Positions 60,982-64,000 of a stretch of 64,000 nucleotides of DNA are shown in pieces. Source of the stretch: Chloroflexota bacterium (GTDB lineage Bacteria > Chloroflexota > UBA11872 > VXOZ01); NCBI GenBank assembly GCA_028874195.1, contig JAPPLM010000047.1:113126-177125 (forward strand), written 5' to 3'. Each line of letters begins with the position of its first letter. Position 1 is the stretch's first letter. The position numbers and the translations under genes were made by a program. The notes below the pieces were generated by a model, which made no database searches, was not told the origin of the DNA, and was given only the letters and a program-made list of their open reading frames with translations.

Positions 60982-61166
60982 AGCGAGCACGCCGCCACCT
61001 TGCTTTTATTGGATGATGTACTTTGCTTCCCAGAATGAAAGTGGAGTTATGCCTTCTGGGGTGCCCATTCCCATGAACCTATTGTCGGTCGCAACTGGTT
61101 TCGGTACGATGGGTGTGTGCGATGACTGTGCAAAGAGCCGTGCTGGTAAAGGATAAGGAGGCTACC

Positions 61167-61487
61167 ATGAGCAGCGAAGTTCCAACCTGCGAATGGCTAG
61201 GGCTGCGCGGCAACAGGTACAGATTCTACATTTACAGGATTGGGACGCGCTTCAGTCCGGTTTCAGGAAACTACATCTATGCAAGGTGGACTCCCAATGG
61301 CTGGGTACCTGTAAAGATAGGGCAGTCCGAAAATCTGGAGAGGAGAATTTCAGAACATGCAAGTCAGAACCTGTCTTTTTCTGGAAAAGGTGCTACCCAC
61401 ATTCATGCTCGCGCCGAAGCTCCCCAGGAAAGCCGTCATGTGATCGAGACCGACCTATTGGATTACTACGGCCACCACTTGGAATAG
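61167..61487 (+). CDS. GIY-YIG nuclease-like small protein
   Basis: The protein has 106 residues. The central segment NYIYARWTPNGWVPVKIGQS followed by ENLERRISEH resembles the GIY-YIG nuclease core, in which NYIYA stands for GIY and VKIGQS for YIG; the Arg (ERR) and a Glu near the end (VIETDLLDYY) fit the catalytic positions. ATG 61167 follows AAGGAGG at six bases; an earlier in-frame ATG at 61113 lacks a ribosome site. The next gene starts three bases after its stop. Many such stand-alone domains are mobile or repair nucleases; this one is not further identified. Confidence 0.65.
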   Translation: MSSEVPTCEWLGLRGNRYRFYIYRIGTRFSPVSGNYIYARWTPNGWVPVKIGQSENLERRISEHASQNLSFSGKGATHIHARAEAPQESRHVIETDLLDYYGHHLE

Positions 61488-61490
61488 AAG

Positions 61491-61922
61491 ATGAGTGAGC
61501 AGAACTCCAAGACGGGGTGGGGCATTTGGAATGTTGATCCACACTATAGGGGTCTGTATTTCACGATCTTTCTGTTACTTATGGCTGCTGCAATGTGGAT
61601 AAGCTGTGTGGAAAGCTCAAAGTTCTTCGTAAGGTGGCAGAATGTCTCTAGTCTGACATTAGCAAGTGCGGCTTACGCCCTGATAATCACAGAACTTGTG
61701 AGGGTTGGAAAAGTGATAGCTTGGTATCTGGAAAATTGGTTACAGAACAGGCGTCGTGCACGCCTGCTCAAAGATAGAGCCGAGGCATTTGAAGAGGGCA
61801 AAGAGGAAGGCATTCGTGAAACCATGAAGAGATTCGGCCTTCAAGACCCTCCTCACGTTGAGGATGATATTGATTACGGCGAGACGCCTAACGGCAATAC
61901 AACGCCGCCCTTGGAGGATTAG
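61491..61922 (+). CDS. Two-helix membrane protein of unknown function, coupled to the GIY-YIG gene
   Basis: The protein has 143 residues with two hydrophobic segments: YFTIFLLLMAAAMWISCV (about 24-41) and LTLASAAYALIITELVRVG (about 56-74). A charged, probably helical tail follows (QNRRRARLLKDRAEAFEEGK onward), with an acidic, Pro-rich end. I do not recognise a family. It lies three bases after the GIY-YIG-like gene and is closed by a perfect terminator, so the two form a compact bicistronic unit. Confidence 0.65.
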   Translation: MSEQNSKTGWGIWNVDPHYRGLYFTIFLLLMAAAMWISCVESSKFFVRWQNVSSLTLASAAYALIITELVRVGKVIAWYLENWLQNRRRARLLKDRAEAFEEGKEEGIRETMKRFGLQDPPHVEDDIDYGETPNGNTTPPLED

Positions 61923-61961
61923 GGCAAAGGCTAGCTCTTTTAACACCACGCCTTAGCCAAC

Positions 61962-61988
61962 AATACCGGAGCAGCCGCTCCGGTATTT
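61962..61988 (+). terminator. Rho-independent terminator
   Basis: AATACCGGAGC and GCTCCGGTATT form a perfect 11-bp stem around the loop AGCC, followed by T. It ends the GIY-YIG/membrane-protein unit 40 bases after the stop. Confidence 0.85.
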
Positions 61989-62148
61989 GAGTCTAGCCCA
62001 TTATCCACCCAAAGCAGTATTCAAGGGACTTGCCGCACATGCTGTCGCATGAACCTTATTGGGCTTGATTGAAGCGCAAGTCGCAAATCCTTGGCATTTC
62101 ATTTGTAAGTGATGGATACTTTGGGTCAGGGACAGGAAAGGATACGGC

Positions 62149-63594
62149 ATGTCGCTCTCAGTGCGGGAAACCGGTCTGCACGTGCTCAACATGCAGACGC
62201 GCATGCGGTTTCGCTACGGCATTGCGTCCCTGGTCGCCGTGCCCCATCTCTTTGTACGCCTGGAGGCCGACATCGACGGCGCGCGGGAAGTGGGCCTGGC
62301 TGCGGACGGCCTGCCGCCCAAGTGGTTCACCAAGTATCCCGCTACCTCCTTCAGCGATGACCTGGACGAGATGCTGGCGGTCATACGCCAGGCCTGCGCG
62401 CTGACGGAGGAGGCGCCGCCTGCCGACAGCGTCTTCGCATTTTGGCACCGGCTGCATGAGCAACAGGAGGCGTGGGCGGCTGAGACCGGCTATCCCCCAT
62501 TGCTCTGGGGTTTCGGTGTGAGTCTGGTGGAACGAGCGCTCATCGATGCCTTCTGCCGGAGCACCGGCACACCCTTCGCCCGGGCGCTGTGTGACGATTC
62601 GCTTGGCATTGAGCTGGGCGCGATTCACCCTGAGCTTGCCGGGTTCAGCCCGGCGGAGCTACTGCCTGCCGAGCCGCAGCGCAGCGTCATCGTGCGCCAC
62701 ACGGTCGGACTGAGCGATCCCCTGACTGACGAGGAGATACCGGCGGAGGAGCGGGTGGACGATGGCTTGCCGCAGTCGCTCGCAGCCAGCATTCGCTCTT
62801 ATGGACTGACCCACTTCAAAATCCTGATCAGTGGCGATGCTGCCGCGGATCTCACAAGGCTCCGGCAGGTCGCCAGCGCCGTGGAAGAGCACGTTTTTGG
62901 CGACTATGCTTTTACCTTGGACGGCAGCGAGCAGTATACGGAGGTGGAGCCGTTTCGGCAGGCCTGGGAGGCCATTCGCGCCGAGCCGACACTGCATGAA
63001 TTCTTGGATCACCTGCTCTTTGTAGAACAGCCGCTGCGGCGTGACATGGCGTTGAGCCCGGAGGCCAAGGCCGAATTGCGCGCCTGGTCCGACCGTCCGC
63101 CTCTGATCATCGACGAATCCGATGGTACGCTGTCCAGCGTGGTGGCGGCGTTGGATGGCGGCTACGTGGGTGCCAGCTTCAAGAACTGTAAGGGAGTCTT
63201 TGGCGGCATCGCAAACGCCTGTCTGTTGGCCAAGCGCCGCCGCGGCGATCCGGGCGGCTACTACGTGCAGAGCAGCGAAGACCTGGCCAGTGTCGGGCCG
63301 GTGTCCATGTTGCAGGATCTGGCGGTGCTGGCAAGTCTCGGGATCGAGCACTCCCAGCGCAACGGCCACCACTACTTTGCCGGTCTGAGTATGTTCCCGG
63401 CGGACGTGCAAGCAGATGTGCTCGCCAAGCACGCGACGCTCTACCGGCGCCACGACCGGGGCTATCCGGTCTTGGACGTCCGTGAGGGCCGGCTGGATAC
63501 CGGCAGTGTCGTGGCCGCCCCATTTGGCTATGGTGTGGAGTTGGACACGCGGCGCTTTACGCCACTAGAGCAGTGGACAGTCGAATCGCTATGA
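62149..63594 (+). CDS. Enolase-superfamily (mandelate racemase/muconate-lactonising-like) protein
   Basis: The protein has 481 residues, longer than the usual 370-400 because of an extended N-terminal capping region. The barrel holds likely catalytic Lys in HFKILISGD near 223, then metal ligands Asp in FTLDGSEQY near 259, Glu in LLFVEQPLRRD near 293 and Asp/Glu in LIIDESDGTL near 322. GASFKNCKGVFGG near 344 has another Lys. These positions fit the MLE or dipeptide-epimerase layout. Members dehydrate sugar acids or epimerise acids. ATG 62149 follows AGGAAAGGA. The truncated binding-protein gene lies just downstream. Confidence 0.83.
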   Translation: MSLSVRETGLHVLNMQTRMRFRYGIASLVAVPHLFVRLEADIDGAREVGLAADGLPPKWFTKYPATSFSDDLDEMLAVIRQACALTEEAPPADSVFAFWHRLHEQQEAWAAETGYPPLLWGFGVSLVERALIDAFCRSTGTPFARALCDDSLGIELGAIHPELAGFSPAELLPAEPQRSVIVRHTVGLSDPLTDEEIPAEERVDDGLPQSLAASIRSYGLTHFKILISGDAAADLTRLRQVASAVEEHVFGDYAFTLDGSEQYTEVEPFRQAWEAIRAEPTLHEFLDHLLFVEQPLRRDMALSPEAKAELRAWSDRPPLIIDESDGTLSSVVAALDGGYVGASFKNCKGVFGGIANACLLAKRRRGDPGGYYVQSSEDLASVGPVSMLQDLAVLASLGIEHSQRNGHHYFAGLSMFPADVQADVLAKHATLYRRHDRGYPVLDVREGRLDTGSVVAAPFGYGVELDTRRFTPLEQWTVESL

Positions 63595-63598
63595 AGTA

Positions 63599-63627
63599 TT
63601 GACTCTTATCAATACCCTCTCTATGCT
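63599..63627 (+). promoter_or_regulatory. Promoter of the truncated binding-protein gene
   Basis: TTGACT at 63599-63604 and TATGCT at 63622-63627 are 17 bases apart and lie 45 bases before the start codon. The layout matches the promoters of the first two binding-protein genes. Confidence 0.6.
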
Positions 63628-63671
63628 TTGACTGTACGCAAGTTGGTATGCAAACCCAAGGAGGGTTAGCC

Positions 63672-63953
63672 ATGCGCACGCACATATCGCGACGCACGTT
63701 TCTCGGTGGCAGCGCCGTTGCCGGCGCGGGACTGCTGCTAGCAGCCTGCGGCACTGCTCCGGCCGCTCCAGTGGAAGAGGCGCCTGCGGCTCCGGAGAAG
63801 AAAGAGGCGGAAGCGCCCAAGATGGACGAGGCAACGGAGATCAAGTATCTCCACTTCTCCACGCAGTCTGATGTGTGGGATAACGCCTACGACGGTATGT
63901 TTGCGGCGTTTGAGGAGATGCACCCCGGCCTCAAGCTCAACGTTGCGGAATGA
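63672..63953 (+). pseudogene. Solute-binding lipoprotein 4, C-terminally truncated
   Basis: The 93-residue frame starts MRTHISRRTFLGGSAVAGAG with RR and the lipobox LLLAACG, then an Ala/Pro/Glu linker and the first strand and helix of an SBP_bac_1 fold (IKYLHFSTQSDVWDNAYDGM and FEEMHPGLKLNVAE). It stops at TGA 63951, whereas normal proteins run beyond 420 residues. The SD AAGGAGGG and promoter are intact. The following bases hold a consensus-like promoter, not coding sequence. The gene therefore looks broken by a rearrangement, insertion or assembly join; the missing part, if any, is outside the window. Confidence 0.75.
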
Positions 63954-63965
63954 TAAGAATATGAC

Positions 63966-63994
63966 TTGACTACCTATAACCTGTTTGGTACAAT
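63966..63994 (+). promoter_or_regulatory. Candidate promoter at the right edge
   Basis: TTGACT at 63966-63971 and TACAAT at 63989-63994 are separated by 17 bases, directly after the truncated binding-protein frame. It should drive a gene beyond the window. Confidence 0.5.
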
Positions 63995-64000
63995 AGGTTT

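Noticed and set aside
59665..60990. 441-codon open frame on the minus strand opposite the amidohydrolase
   Set aside because: The sequence is rich in His and Arg and lacks any domain. It is a shadow of the well-supported amidohydrolase gene, caused by GC-rich codon use.

Overview
The window is GC-rich bacterial chromosome with dense genes on both strands. It carries several lipoprotein solute-binding proteins with an RR-type signal ending in AACG, six Gfo/Idh/MocA oxidoreductases, a LysM lipoprotein, split transketolase halves and ERG24-like sterol reductases. This mix suggests a heterotrophic Chloroflexota-like bacterium. That is an inference from gene content: there is no rRNA here, and the only RNA gene seen is a tRNA-Leu(CAG).

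Layout. 1-4.0 kb: short-chain acyl-CoA genes (CoA-transferase cut by the left edge, HAD phosphatase, thiolase, SDR). 4.2-7.8 kb: isochorismatase-like hydrolase, a solute-binding lipoprotein behind a promoter/operator pair, and an alpha/beta hydrolase. 7.9-12.3 kb: a small HMA-domain gene interrupted in frame by TGA, a MetE-like protein and two Gfo/Idh/MocA enzymes. 12.3-23.5 kb: LysM lipoprotein, transketolase halves, CPBP protease, a nucleotidyltransferase-like protein, a DUF59 protein, an SDR lacking the usual Tyr, another oxidoreductase and aconitase. 23.7-31.7 kb: a catabolic island with a TIM-barrel isomerase, a VOC protein, three Gfo/Idh/MocA enzymes and two MDR dehydrogenases. Two genes there are tandemly duplicated together with their downstream repeats. 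32-41.9 kb: aminotransferase, MBL hydrolase, tRNA-Leu, a recombinase-domain/GreA fusion, zinc-ribbon protein, radC, lepB, HIT protein, rsmG, nagB and an M20 hydrolase. 41.9-49.1 kb: slipin/NfeD pair, a YyaL-like protein, a PhyH oxygenase and a second solute-binding protein. 49.5-57.3 kb: accD-accA, metallophosphoesterase, M19 dipeptidase, a frameshifted gene with a PaREP1/HEPN-like partner, and two tandem ERG24-like genes. 57.8-64 kb: a third solute-binding protein, amidohydrolase, GIY-YIG-like protein, enolase-superfamily protein and a fourth, abruptly truncated solute-binding protein.

How it works together. Much of the window looks like uptake and oxidation of sugars, sugar acids or polyols: binding proteins, Gfo/Idh/MocA and MDR dehydrogenases, an isomerase, an enolase-superfamily enzyme and transketolase. 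Housekeeping genes for fatty acid synthesis, TCA cycle, protein export and RNA methylation are interspersed. None of the four binding-protein genes has ABC permease or ATPase genes beside it.

Intergenic DNA is full of at least five families of short palindromic dispersed repeats. The observations I rate highest are: (1) the HMA gene with an in-frame TGA and a hairpin that fits a bacterial SECIS element; (2) the recombinase core-binding/GreA fusion next to tRNA-Leu; (3) lepB, whose only sensible start codon is ACG; (4) three adjacent paralogue pairs, each of identical protein length; and (5) a tandem pair of ERG24-like reductases.
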